A stretch of DNA of 64,000 bases from CAVQGZ01 sp964400785 (GCA_964400785.1 CAYNWB010000008.1:1-64000); one strand, 5' to 3'. Counted from the first letter of the stretch, positions 41,256 to 49,321 are shown. Notes: a model not told the origin generated them from the sequence alone. Numbers and translations: made by a program.

Positions 41256-43039
41256 GGCGTCATCACCGGCACGTGACCGGCCCGTTCGTCGATCTCGTAC
41301 GCCGTCACGAGCGCGCGGTAGGCGGGGTTGCGGGCCAGCAGATCGGTGTGGGTGCCGTGGTCGGCCACCGTCCCTCCGGCGACGTAGGCGACCTCGTCGG
41401 CGACGGCGATCGTGGCCGGACGGTGCGCCACGACGACGACGGTGATGCCGTCGGCCGAGTGGCGCAGGCCGTCGAGGATGCGCTGCTCGATCTCAGGGTC
41501 GACCGCGCTCGTGGCGTCGTCGAGCACGAGCAGCCGCGGCCGTCGAGCGATGGCCCGGGCCAGTGCGATGCGCTGACGCTGGCCGCCCGACAGCGACGTG
41601 CCGCGCTCTCCGATGTGCGCGTCGAGACGGTCTGGCAGCGCGGCGACGAAGTCGTCTGCTGCGGCCATGCGCAGGGCCTGCCAGACCTGCTCGTCCGGCA
41701 TCGGTGCACCGAGCGTCACGTTGCCGCGCACGGTGTCGTCGAAGAGGAACGCCTGCTGCAGCACCACGGAGGAGACCCGGGACAGCACACCGGGCTCGAG
41801 GTCGCGGACGTCGCTGGCGTCCAGGTGCACGCCTCCGGCGTCGGGGTCGACCAGTCGCACGAGCAGCGACACCAGCGTGGACTTGCCGGCGCCGGTGGCA
41901 CCGGCGATCGCCAGCACCCGCCCCGGCGACACGTCGAGGTCGAGGTCGCGCAGCACGGGAACCTGCGGGTCGTAGCCGAAGCCGAGCGAGGACGCGCGTG
42001 CGCCCACCGCAGCTCGGCCGGGCAGGTCGGACGAGCCGTACTCCATCGCACCGCTGGCCTGCAGCACACGCTCGACGCGCCGCGAGCCGACGACGCTGCG
42101 GGGCATCTCACCGAGCAGCCACCCGATCGCGCGAACCGGGAAGGCGATGACGGTGAGCAGGTAGGCCACCTCGACCACCGTGCCGGGCCCGATGGCACCC
42201 GACGCCACCCGCTGGGTGCCCACGAGCAGCACGGCGAGCACGCCGAGCGTGGGCAGCGACTCGATGACGGGGTCGAACAGGCCGCGCAGCCGTCCTGCGC
42301 GGGCGTTGACGTCGCGCAGCGACCGGGCCGACTCGGCGAAGCGCGTCGTCTCCTCGGCCTCGCGTCCGAGGGCCTTGACGACCATGGCTCCGTCGAACGA
42401 CTCGTGCGCGATCGCCGAGACCTCGGCGCGCAGGGCCTGCGCGCGCGCCGCCAGCGGGGCCATCCGCCGCTGGTAGGCGACGTTGGCGAGCATCACCAGC
42501 GGAAAGACCATGAGCCCGACGAGACCGAGCGCAGGGTCGGCGGCCACCATCGAACCGAGCGCGACGGCGAGCATGATGACGACCCCGAAGGCCATCGGCA
42601 TCGGCGCGATGGGCGCCCACGTCGCCTCGACGTCGGAGTTGGCGTTCGACAGCAGCTCACCAGTGGGATGGCGCTGGTGCCACGACAGCGGCAGGCGCAG
42701 GTACTGCCGGGTCACGCGCCGCCGGTCGCGGGCCTGCAGACGAAACTGCATGATGCCGGCGAACAGGCGCCGCATCATGATGGCGACCGCCTTGAGCAGG
42801 GCGACCCCCACCAGCAGCCCCGCGGCCCCAGCCAGGGCGCGTGCCGTGGTGCTGCCCGACGCGAACGCCGGGGCGATCACGGTCTCGGTGATGTGCCCCA
42901 CCACGCTCGCCGACGCGACGGTGGTGACCCCGAACGCCGCACTCGCCAGCAGCGACAGCGTGAACACGCCCGGCTCGGCCCTGATGCCTCGGGCCAGCAC
43001 CCGGGCACCCTCACGCAGGGTCACCCGGTCGTCCGTCAC
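41252..43039 (-). CDS. ABC exporter half-transporter, first of a pair
   Basis: A 595-residue membrane-ATPase fusion. The N-terminal membrane domain has LASAAFGVTTVASASVVGHI and LSWHQRHPTGELLSNANSD, the usual exporter elbow and loop. The ATPase has GATGAGKSTLVSLL, LSGGQRQRIALARAIA, LLVLDDATSAVDP (Asp in place of the catalytic Glu) and AHRPATI. The Asp substitution suggests one degenerate ATP site in the heterodimer. The GTG at 43039 has GGTGGAG upstream and is preferred to longer frames. Divergent from murT. Confidence 0.92.
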   Translation of the reverse strand: MTDDRVTLREGARVLARGIRAEPGVFTLSLLASAAFGVTTVASASVVGHITETVIAPAFASGSTTARALAGAAGLLVGVALLKAVAIMMRRLFAGIMQFRLQARDRRRVTRQYLRLPLSWHQRHPTGELLSNANSDVEATWAPIAPMPMAFGVVIMLAVALGSMVAADPALGLVGLMVFPLVMLANVAYQRRMAPLAARAQALRAEVSAIAHESFDGAMVVKALGREAEETTRFAESARSLRDVNARAGRLRGLFDPVIESLPTLGVLAVLLVGTQRVASGAIGPGTVVEVAYLLTVIAFPVRAIGWLLGEMPRSVVGSRRVERVLQASGAMEYGSSDLPGRAAVGARASSLGFGYDPQVPVLRDLDLDVSPGRVLAIAGATGAGKSTLVSLLVRLVDPDAGGVHLDASDVRDLEPGVLSRVSSVVLQQAFLFDDTVRGNVTLGAPMPDEQVWQALRMAAADDFVAALPDRLDAHIGERGTSLSGGQRQRIALARAIARRPRLLVLDDATSAVDPEIEQRILDGLRHSADGITVVVVAHRPATIAVADEVAYVAGGTVADHGTHTDLLARNPAYRALVTAYEIDERAGHVPVMTP

Positions 43040-43098
43040 GACTCCACCTAACCAGCGCCCTCCCAGGTCTGTTCCACTGCACCGCCTGCTTCGGCGGC

Positions 43099-43104
43099 TA
43101 CCCT
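43099..43104 (+). promoter_or_regulatory. -10 box of a probable leaderless murT promoter
   Basis: TACCCT ends 8 nt before the GTG at 43113, with no ribosome site between. Confidence 0.5.
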
Positions 43105-43112
43105 CGCCGCTC

Positions 43113-44399
43113 GTGGACGCGCTCTCGACCTGGCTCGGCAAGAGCGTGCAGGGCGCGTTGCGCCTGGCCGGCCGAACCGGGGGAACGCTGCCGGGCAAGG
43201 TCGTCGAGTCGGTGGACGCCGGCTACCTCGGCCGCCGGCTGGCCACCCTGCCGCGCGGCGTGACCGTGGTGAGCGGCACCAACGGCAAGACCACGACCAC
43301 GAAGATGCTGGCCCAGGTGCTCGGCACGCGGTACCGGGTGCTGACCAACCCGACCGGCAGCAACTTCACCCGCGGAGCGGTGAGCGCCGTGGTCGACGTC
43401 GCCCGCTGGAACGGCGACCTCGACTTCGACCTCGCTGTGCTCGAGCTGGACGAGGCCTATGCCGCACGGTTCGTCGAGCAGCACCGGCCCCACCGTGTGG
43501 TCGTGCTGAACGTGCTGCGCGACCAGATGGACCGCTTCGGCGAGATCGACCACACCGCTCGCCTGCTCGGGCGCGCTGTCGCGGCGGCGACGGGCGAGGT
43601 CGTACTCAATCGCGACGACCCTCGGGTGGCCGGGCTGGCCGCCGTGGCCACCGTCCCGGTGCGCTGGTTCGGTGTCGACCCGTCGCTGCGGGGGCTGTTC
43701 CGCAGCGACGACGAGCTGCACGCCGACGACGTGGCGTTCGGTGAGGCCGGGCGCAGCGCCGACGTCGAGCTCGTCTCGTACTCCCCGACCACCTCGTCGT
43801 ACCGGATCGGTGACCAGGTGCTGCCGATCGCGCTGAAGGCCGAGGGGGCGCACAACGCGCAGAACGCCGCCGCCGTGATCGCGGCCGCCTGGGGCGAGGG
43901 GCTCGCTCCCGACGCGATCGCCACCGCGCTGGCCGACGTCGCTCCCGCCTTCGGCCGGGGTGAGACCGTCGACGTGCAGGGACGCCAGGTGGTGCTGCAG
44001 CTGGCCAAGAACCCCGGCGGGTTTCGCCTGGCCCTGCTCAGCCAGCAGGCCACTCCCCCCGACGTGAGCGTCGTCGCCATCAACGACGAGTACGCCGACG
44101 GGCGCGACGTGTCGTGGCTGTGGGACGTGGACTTCTCCGGGCTCGGCGCCACGCGGGGTGCGGTGCTGACCGCCGGGACCCGGGCGGCCGACATGGCCCT
44201 TCGCCTGCACTACGACGGGGTCGAGGTCGACGGCATCGAGACCGACGTGCCGGCCGCCCTGCACCGGGCCGTGGGGCTGGCCCCGCCAGGAGGGCGCGTG
44301 GTGGTGTACACGACCTACACGGCCATGTGGCGGCTGCACGAGCTGCTGCGGGAACGACCGGTGCGCCGGCGCCGGCGCCGGTCGGGGGGGCGGCGATGA
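43113..44399 (+). CDS. murT: lipid II isoglutaminyl synthase, MurT subunit
   Basis: A 428-residue Mur-ligase-like ATPase that, with GatD, amidates the D-glutamate of lipid II. The P-loop is VVSGTNGKTTTTKM, followed by NPTGSNFTRG and the central VLELDEAYAARF. Mur-family HNAQNAAAVIAAA and the C-terminal DUF1727 domain (VAINDEYADGRDVSWLWDVDF) are present. No cysteine is visible anywhere, so the four-Cys zinc ribbon described in the middle domain of some MurT proteins is missing. The GTG is 8 nt after a -10 box. It overlaps gatD by ATGA. Confidence 0.93.
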   Translation: MDALSTWLGKSVQGALRLAGRTGGTLPGKVVESVDAGYLGRRLATLPRGVTVVSGTNGKTTTTKMLAQVLGTRYRVLTNPTGSNFTRGAVSAVVDVARWNGDLDFDLAVLELDEAYAARFVEQHRPHRVVVLNVLRDQMDRFGEIDHTARLLGRAVAAATGEVVLNRDDPRVAGLAAVATVPVRWFGVDPSLRGLFRSDDELHADDVAFGEAGRSADVELVSYSPTTSSYRIGDQVLPIALKAEGAHNAQNAAAVIAAAWGEGLAPDAIATALADVAPAFGRGETVDVQGRQVVLQLAKNPGGFRLALLSQQATPPDVSVVAINDEYADGRDVSWLWDVDFSGLGATRGAVLTAGTRAADMALRLHYDGVEVDGIETDVPAALHRAVGLAPPGGRVVVYTTYTAMWRLHELLRERPVRRRRRRSGGRR

Positions 44400-45109
44400 C
44401 CACCGTGCGGATCGTCCACCTGTACGCCAGCGAGATGAACATCTACGGCGACAACGGCAACGTGCAGGTGCTGCGCCGTCGGCTGGAGTGGCGCGGCATG
44501 CCGGTCGAGGTGACGCGCGTCGGGGTGGGCGACCCGCTGCCGTCCGACACGCACCTGCTCGTCGGTGGGGGCGGTCAGGACGCGGGCCAAGCGGTGATCA
44601 CCGACGACCTGGCGGGCAAGGGCCCCGACCTGCGGGCCGCTGCCGACGCTGGCGTGCCGATGCTGCTGATCTGCGGCATGTACCAGATGGCGGGGCACTA
44701 CTTCGCCCCCTTCGACGCGCCACGGCTGCCCGGTGTCGGCCTGCTCGACCTGCACACCGAGGCGGGCCCCACCCGGCTGATCGGCAACCTGACCGTCGAG
44801 TCCGACCTGGGCCTGCTCGTCGGCTACGAGAACCACAGCGGCCTGACCTACCTCGGGGCCGGGGCTCGCCCCCTGGGCACCACCGCCCTCGGGCAGGGCA
44901 ACAACGGCACGGACGGCACCGAGGGTGCCCGCCGCGACAACGTCGTCGGCACCTACCTGCACGGGCCGGTGCTGGCCAAGGCGCCGGCGCTGGCCGACCA
45001 CCTGCTGAGCGCGGCCCTGCAGGCAGCGGGGGTCTCACGTCAGCTCGAGCCTCTCGACGACACGCTCGCGCGACAGGCGGCCGAGGTGGCCCGCTCGCGA
45101 CCGCGCTGA
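44396..45109 (+). CDS. gatD: lipid II isoglutaminyl synthase, glutaminase subunit GatD
   Basis: A 237-residue class I glutamine amidotransferase (CobB/CobQ-like), providing ammonia to MurT. The nucleophile Cys is in LLICGMYQMAGHYF and the catalytic His is in VVGTYLHGPVLAK. The N-terminus VRIVHLYASEMNIYGDNGN is characteristic. Translation is coupled to murT by a 4-bp overlap. Amidated peptidoglycan is common in actinobacteria. Confidence 0.95.
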   Translation: MTTVRIVHLYASEMNIYGDNGNVQVLRRRLEWRGMPVEVTRVGVGDPLPSDTHLLVGGGGQDAGQAVITDDLAGKGPDLRAAADAGVPMLLICGMYQMAGHYFAPFDAPRLPGVGLLDLHTEAGPTRLIGNLTVESDLGLLVGYENHSGLTYLGAGARPLGTTALGQGNNGTDGTEGARRDNVVGTYLHGPVLAKAPALADHLLSAALQAAGVSRQLEPLDDTLARQAAEVARSRPR

Positions 45110-45134
45110 CCGGGCGCCGGAGCCCGGGCTCTCC

Positions 45135-45140
45135 TAGGCT
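45135..45140 (+). promoter_or_regulatory. -10 box of a probable leaderless promoter
   Basis: TAGGCT ends 6 nt before the ATG at 45147. Confidence 0.5.
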
Positions 45141-45146
45141 TGCGGC

Positions 45147-45770
45147 ATGAGCCTGGCGTCCCGTGAACGAGCTGCCCTCTGCGAGCTGTTCGACGAGGTG
45201 GGCCCGGATGCCCCGACCCTGTGCGAGGGCTGGGACACCCGCGACCTCGCCGCCCACCTGCACCTGCGCGAGACCAGCCCGCTGGCCCTCGGCATCCTTG
45301 TCACCCCCCTGTCAGGGGCCATGGAGCGCCGTCAGCGCGAGATGGCCAGCGGTGACTGGCACGAGCTGGTGAACCGCGTGCGGCGTCCCCCGTGGTGGTC
45401 GCCGTCGTCGATCGACGCCGTCGACATGCGGGTGAACGGGGCGGAGTACTTCGTGCACCACGAGGACGTGCGCCGCGCCCAGCCGGGCTGGGAGCCCCGA
45501 GAGCTCACCCCGTCGGACGAGAAGGCCCTCTGGGCCATCCTGGCGGCCATGGGCAAGCAGCTCTACCGCAAGGCATCGGTGCCCGTCGTGCTGCGTCGCC
45601 CCGACGGTGCGGAGCTGGTCGTCAAGCCCGGGCACCCGGCGGTCGTGGTCTCGGGCCCGGTGAGCGAGCTCGTGATGCACGCCTACGGGCGAGCCGACCA
45701 GGCGCGGGTGACGATCGAGGGACCCGACGACCTGGTTGCTCGCTTCCGCGACACCCCGCTGGGGGTGTGA
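45147..45770 (+). CDS. TIGR03085 family protein (DinB/maleylpyruvate-isomerase-like fold)
   Basis: A 207-residue actinobacterial protein of the mycothiol-dependent isomerase/DinB superfamily. The typical opening is LCELFDEVGPDAPTLCEGWDTRDLAAHLHLRE cut at the helix bundle, with a putative metal His in AAHLHLR and further His in EYFVHHEDVRRAQ. Its reaction is unknown. It follows gatD in the same direction, apparently from its own promoter, and converges on hisF with 18 bp between stops. Confidence 0.82.
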   Translation: MSLASRERAALCELFDEVGPDAPTLCEGWDTRDLAAHLHLRETSPLALGILVTPLSGAMERRQREMASGDWHELVNRVRRPPWWSPSSIDAVDMRVNGAEYFVHHEDVRRAQPGWEPRELTPSDEKALWAILAAMGKQLYRKASVPVVLRRPDGAELVVKPGHPAVVVSGPVSELVMHAYGRADQARVTIEGPDDLVARFRDTPLGV

Positions 45771-45788
45771 CGCCCGGCGCGCGTCCGG

Positions 45789-46571
45789 TCAGGCCGGGTA
45801 CGGCTCCCGGACGGCGTGGCCGGCCGCGGCGAGCGCCTGCTTGACCTCGCTGATGCGCAGCTCACCGAAGTGGAAGACGCTGGCAGCCAGCACGGCGTCG
45901 CCGCCGGCCTGCACCGCGGGCGCGAAGTGCTCGAGCGCCCCGGCTCCCCCGCTGGCGATCACCGGCACCGTCACCACCGCACGCACCGCCGCGATCAGCT
46001 CGGTGTCGAACCCGGCCTTCGTGCCGTCGGCGTCCATCGAGTTGAGCAGGATCTCCCCCGCGCCCAGGTCGCAGGCGCGGGCCGCCCAGGCCACGGCGTC
46101 GATGCCGGTGCCCCGGCGCCCACCGTGGGTGGTCACCTCGAAGCCGGACTCGGTGGGCTCGCCCTGGCAGCGACGCGCGTCCACCGAGAGCACCAGCACC
46201 TGGTTGCCGAACCGGTCGGCGATCTCGGACACCACCTCGGGCCTCGCGATGGCTGCGGTGTTCACCCCCACCTTGTCGGCGCCGGCGCGCAGCAGCCGGT
46301 CGACGTCGGCGACGGTCCGCACGCCCCCGCCGACGGTGAGCGGGATGAAGACCTGCTCGGCGGTGGCGCGCACCACGTCGTAGGTCGTCTCGCGGCTGTC
46401 GCTGGAGGCCGTCACGTCGAGAAAGACCAGCTCGTCAGCCCCCTCGGCGTCGTAGGCGCGGGCCATCTCGACCGGGTCGCCGGCGTCGCGCAGGTCGACG
46501 AAGTTGACGCCCTTGACCACCCGTCCCGCGTCGACGTCCAGGCAGGGGATCACGCGAACGGCCAGCGACAC
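45789..46571 (-). CDS. hisF: imidazole glycerol phosphate synthase cyclase subunit
   Basis: A 260-residue TIM barrel that, with HisH, makes imidazole glycerol phosphate and AICAR. It opens LAVRVIPCLDVDAGRVVKG, containing the catalytic first Asp. The second catalytic Asp is in LLNSMDADGTKAG. Phosphate loops are VGGGVRTVADVDRLL and IASGGAGALEHF. The GTG at 46571 lies 7 nt after a TACGCT box, so a leaderless start is likely. It is separated from hisA by the divergent PPOX and RidA genes. Confidence 0.95.
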   Translation of the reverse strand: MSLAVRVIPCLDVDAGRVVKGVNFVDLRDAGDPVEMARAYDAEGADELVFLDVTASSDSRETTYDVVRATAEQVFIPLTVGGGVRTVADVDRLLRAGADKVGVNTAAIARPEVVSEIADRFGNQVLVLSVDARRCQGEPTESGFEVTTHGGRRGTGIDAVAWAARACDLGAGEILLNSMDADGTKAGFDTELIAAVRAVVTVPVIASGGAGALEHFAPAVQAGGDAVLAASVFHFGELRISEVKQALAAAGHAVREPYPA

Positions 46572-46578
46572 GGGTGAC

Positions 46579-46584
46579 AGCGTA
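46579..46584 (-). promoter_or_regulatory. -10 box of a probable leaderless hisF promoter
   Basis: TACGCT on the minus strand, 7 nt before the GTG start. Confidence 0.5.
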
Positions 46585-46614
46585 GGTCGGGGCACGACGT
46601 GGTTGAGTGCGGGT

Positions 46615-47037
46615 GTGAGCGAGCTGGAGCGGCTGTCGCAGGGCAAGTACCTGTCGCTGACCACGTTCAAGCGGGACGGCACGGCCGTGGCCACACCGGT
46701 CTGGGTCGCCCGCGAGGGCGACCACCTGTACGTGATCACGCAGGCCGACAGCGGCAAGGCCAAGCGGCTGCGCCACACCCCGCGGGTGCTGCTGGCGCCC
46801 TGCGACGTGCGCGGCACGCTGACGGGGCCGCAGGTGCAGGGCTCGGCGCGACTGCTCGACCCCGACGGCACGGCCCTGGTCACCGGTCTGATCGACGCCA
46901 GGTACGGCCTGATGGGCAAGGCGATGGGCTGGCTCGACCGGGCGGTGCGGGGCCGGGGACAGTCACGCGAGCGCGTCGGCATCGCGATCGTGCCGGACGA
47001 GGACCCGGGGCACGAGGCTGCGGCCGGCGATGGCTGA
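46615..47037 (+). CDS. PPOX-class F420-dependent oxidoreductase-like protein
   Basis: A 140-residue split-barrel protein of the pyridoxamine-phosphate-oxidase/F420-binding class. The marks are KYLSLTTFKRDGTAVATPVWVAREGDHLYVITQ and the arginine-rich KRLRHTPRVLLAPCDVRG with TGPQVQG, each cited as consecutive parts. Such proteins use F420 or flavin; the substrate is unknown. The GTG at 46615 (SELERLSQGKY) is preferred to a longer frame. It overlaps the RidA gene by 8 bp. Confidence 0.8.
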   Translation: MSELERLSQGKYLSLTTFKRDGTAVATPVWVAREGDHLYVITQADSGKAKRLRHTPRVLLAPCDVRGTLTGPQVQGSARLLDPDGTALVTGLIDARYGLMGKAMGWLDRAVRGRGQSRERVGIAIVPDEDPGHEAAAGDG

Positions 47038-47341
47038 GCGGCAGCGCGTCAGCTCGGGGTCGCCGTACGAGCAGCCGATCGGGTTCAGCCGCGCGGTACG
47101 CGTGGGCGAGCGCGTACTGGTGTCGGGCACCGGACCGGTGTGGCCCGACGGCAGCTGCGACCCCGACCCCTACGCCCAGGCGTCACGCTGCCTCGAGATC
47201 GCCCTGGCGGCGCTCGCCGAGGCCGGCGCAGGCGCTGACGACGTCGTGCGGACGCGCATGTACGTGACCGACCGGGCCGTCTGGCAGGCGGTCGGCCGCG
47301 CGCACGGGCAGGTGTTCGGCCACGTGCGTCCGGCGGCGACC
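47030..47341 (+). CDS. RidA family protein, 3' end lost at a sequence gap
   Basis: The first 104 residues of a RidA/YjgF-type enamine/imine deaminase-like protein. The typical segments are GFSRAVRVGERVLVSGTG, CLEIALAALAEAGAGADDVVRTRMYVTD and GQVFGHVRPAAT. Full-length members run about 125-135 residues and end with an acidic strand that is absent here, because the frame enters ten Ns at 47342. What follows the gap is not RidA. The loss is an assembly effect rather than a proven mutation. Confidence 0.8.
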
Positions 47342-47351
47342 NNNNNNNNNN
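47342..47351. other. 10-base N run (scaffold gap)
   Basis: Ten undetermined bases. The coding sequence on the two sides belongs to different families, so the true gap size is unknown and the join may be wrong. Confidence 0.99.
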
Positions 47352-47468
47352 CTCATCAAGTTCAAGGGTTTCCAGGTGGCCCCGGCCGAGCTCGAGGCGA
47401 TTCTCCGTGCCGGGCCCGCGGCGGGGCTCGAGCATGATCACCGGACATCCTCTGGGCCTCGAGCATGA
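47352..47468 (+). pseudogene. fragment of an acyl-CoA/coumarate-CoA ligase C-terminal domain
   Basis: The first 18 codons after the gap read LIKFKGFQVAPAELEAIL, the hinge motif of ANL-family adenylating ligases (4-coumarate-CoA ligase type). In intact enzymes about 100 more residues follow; here homology stops at about 47405 and the frame runs into repeat array B, ending at a TGA at 47466-47468. The bulk of the gene is missing. It is either a decayed gene end or a contig piece misplaced by the scaffold join. Confidence 0.65.
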
Positions 47469-47641
47469 TCAGCGCCGTTCTGCTGGGGCTGATGTCAGAG
47501 TCAGAGCCGCGGTGCTGGGGTTATCGCCCCAGCAGCGAGGCTCTGATCAACGCGAGAACCCCAGCAAAGGTCCACTGATGCGGCCTCAGCCCCCGCGATC
47601 GTCCGGTGATGGAGCCTCAGCCCCGGCAGAGGTCCTCTGAT
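47406..47641. repeat. array B: second copy of the four-facing-four 21-bp unit array
   Basis: Same design as array A. Rightward units start at 47406 (strongly decayed), 47437, 47468 and 47500; inverted units end at 47547, 47579, 47610 and 47641; the period is 31-32 bp. The centre, 47501-47546, is a palindrome with 20-bp arms (two mismatches) around TTATCG. Total length is 236 bp, exactly that of array A. The rest of this gene-free stretch, to the hisA stop at 47756, shows nothing else I can name. Confidence 0.85.
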
Positions 47642-47755
47642 CGCTCGATCGACCCGCCCTGACGTCCGCTGGGAGCGTGGGCGCGGCAACCCGGGCGCCC
47701 CCGTCGCCGGCGCGAACGCCTCGCTGCACGACGGCCCTCACCATCCGGGGCGCGC

Positions 47756-48478
47756 TCAGCCGGCGACGGCGAGGGCCTGCTCGAGCGTGAACTGGCCCGC
47801 GTACAGCGCCTTGCCGACGATGGCTCCTTCGACTCCGAGCGGCACGAGCTCGCGCAGGGCCTCGATGTCGTCCAGCGTCGAGACGCCCCCGCTGGCCACG
47901 ACCGGGCGGTCGGTCGCCGCGCACACCTGCCGCAGCAGGTCGAGGTTGGGGCCGCGCAGGGTGCCGTCCTTGGTGACGTCGGTGACGACGTAGCGCGCAC
48001 ATCCGTCGGCGTCGAGCCGTTGCAGGGTCTCGAAGAGGTCTCCGCCCTCGCGGGTCCAGCCACGGGCGGCCAGCGTGTGCCCCCGCACGTCGAGGCCGAC
48101 CGCGACGCGCTCGCCGTGCTCGGCGATGGCGCGGCTGGTCCAGTCAGGGTTCTCGATGGCGGCGGTGCCGAGGTTGACGCGGGCGCAACCGGTGGCCAGC
48201 GCCCTGCTCAGCGAGTCGTCGTCGCGGATGCCGCCGCTCATCTCGACCCGGACGTCGAGTCGAGCGACGACGTCGGCGAGCAGCTCGGCGTTCGAGCCGC
48301 GCCCGAAGGCGGCGTCGAGGTCGACCAGGTGGATCCACTCCGCGCCGGCCGCCTGCCACGCCAGGGCCGCCTCGAGCGGGTCGCCGTAGCCGGTCTGCGA
48401 GCCTGCCTCCCCTTGCACGAGGCGCACCGCCTGTCCGTCGGCGACGTCCACGGCGGGTAGCAGAACCAGGTGGGGCAC
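47756..48478 (-). CDS. hisA: ProFAR isomerase HisA (possibly bifunctional PriA)
   Basis: A 240-residue TIM barrel. It opens LVLLPAVDVADGQAVRLVQG with the catalytic Asp, then WIHLVDLDAAFGRG, the second Asp in VVTDVTKDGTLRGPN, and VASGGVSTLDDI. In actinobacteria this enzyme (PriA) often also does the TrpF reaction. Since no trpF is seen with the trp genes here, dual function is plausible but not proven from sequence. The GTG at 48478 lies 8 nt after a TAGGCT box. Confidence 0.92.
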   Translation of the reverse strand: MPHLVLLPAVDVADGQAVRLVQGEAGSQTGYGDPLEAALAWQAAGAEWIHLVDLDAAFGRGSNAELLADVVARLDVRVEMSGGIRDDDSLSRALATGCARVNLGTAAIENPDWTSRAIAEHGERVAVGLDVRGHTLAARGWTREGGDLFETLQRLDADGCARYVVTDVTKDGTLRGPNLDLLRQVCAATDRPVVASGGVSTLDDIEALRELVPLGVEGAIVGKALYAGQFTLEQALAVAG

Positions 48479-48486
48479 GGCGTCGC

Positions 48487-48492
48487 AGCCTA
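48487..48492 (-). promoter_or_regulatory. -10 box of a probable leaderless hisA promoter
   Basis: TAGGCT on the minus strand, 8 nt before the GTG at 48478. It lies in the 49-bp hisH-hisA gap. Confidence 0.5.
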
Positions 48493-48527
48493 CGAGGCGG
48501 CGCTGTGGCCGCGCGGGCACGGGTGGG

Positions 48528-49172
48528 TCACTGCAGGCCCTGCACCCAGCGGCGCAGCAGCGCTGCGCCGGCGTCCCCGGACTTCTCCGGGTGGAACTGG
48601 GTGGCCACCAGCGGGCCGTTCTCCACCGCCGCGACGAACCTGTCGCCGCCGTGCTCGGCCCACGTCACGGACGGTGGACGCAGCACCGGGTCGGCCTCGG
48701 GCATCAGCCAGCGACGCACGCCGTAGGAGTGCACGAAGTAGAAGCGCTGCCCGGCCAGCCCCGACAGCAGCTCGGCGTCGCCGGGAGCCTGCACGGTGTT
48801 CCACCCCATGTGGGGCAGGGGCTCGGCCTGCAGCCGCTCGACGACGCCCGGCCACTCCCCGAGCCCCTCGGTGTGCACCCCGTGCTCGACACCGGCGTCG
48901 AACATCACCTGCATGCCGACGCAGATGCCGAGCACGGGGCGACCCCCGGCCAGACGTCGGTCGACGATCTCGGGGCCGCGCACCGACCGCAACCCGGCCA
49001 TGCACGCAGCGAAGGCCCCCACCCCGGGCACGACGAGCCCGTCGCAGTCGAGAGCGGCGTCGTGGTCGGCCGTCAGAGTCACTGCCGCGCCGGCCCGCTC
49101 GAGCGCCCGCACCGCCGAGCGCACGTTGCCCGACCCGTAGTCGAGCACGACCACGCGAGCCCGAGCCGTCAT
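48528..49172 (-). CDS. hisH: imidazole glycerol phosphate synthase glutaminase subunit
   Basis: A 214-residue class I amidotransferase that feeds ammonia to HisF. It has VVLDYGSGNVRS, VPGVGAFAACM, the nucleophile Cys in GICVGMQVMFD, YFVHSYGV, and the catalytic His-Glu in ATQFHPEKSG. Its ATG overlaps the stop of the 50-codon ORF upstream (ATGA). Normal length. Confidence 0.95.
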   Translation of the reverse strand: MTARARVVVLDYGSGNVRSAVRALERAGAAVTLTADHDAALDCDGLVVPGVGAFAACMAGLRSVRGPEIVDRRLAGGRPVLGICVGMQVMFDAGVEHGVHTEGLGEWPGVVERLQAEPLPHMGWNTVQAPGDAELLSGLAGQRFYFVHSYGVRRWLMPEADPVLRPPSVTWAEHGGDRFVAAVENGPLVATQFHPEKSGDAGAALLRRWVQGLQ

Positions 49173-49321
49173 CGGAACGGCTCTGTCTGCAGGGCGAGGT
49201 AGATGAGCGCAGCGGCCGCGAGGCCCAGCACGACCTGCACGCCCAGTGGCTTGCCCTGACGGCGGAACGCGATGACCCCCCCGACCAGAAAGCTGGCGAT
49301 GGCCAGCAGCAGCAGACCCAC
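49169..49321 (-). CDS. 50-residue two-helix membrane protein between hisB and hisH
   Basis: Reads GLLLLAIASFLVGGVIAFRR, then QGKPLGVQVVLGLAAAALIY and LALQTEPFR after an initiating GTG. Two hydrophobic helices are joined by a basic turn. It starts 5 bp after the hisB stop and ends in an ATGA overlap with hisH, so it fits the operon exactly. Similar tiny ORFs occur at this place in other actinobacterial his operons. Function unknown. Confidence 0.75.
   Translation of the reverse strand: MGLLLLAIASFLVGGVIAFRRQGKPLGVQVVLGLAAAALIYLALQTEPFR

Noticed and set aside
47030..47437. Reading the RidA frame through the Ns to a stop at 47435
   Set aside because: Sequence after the gap in that frame is not RidA, while another frame shows a ligase motif; the frame across Ns is meaningless.
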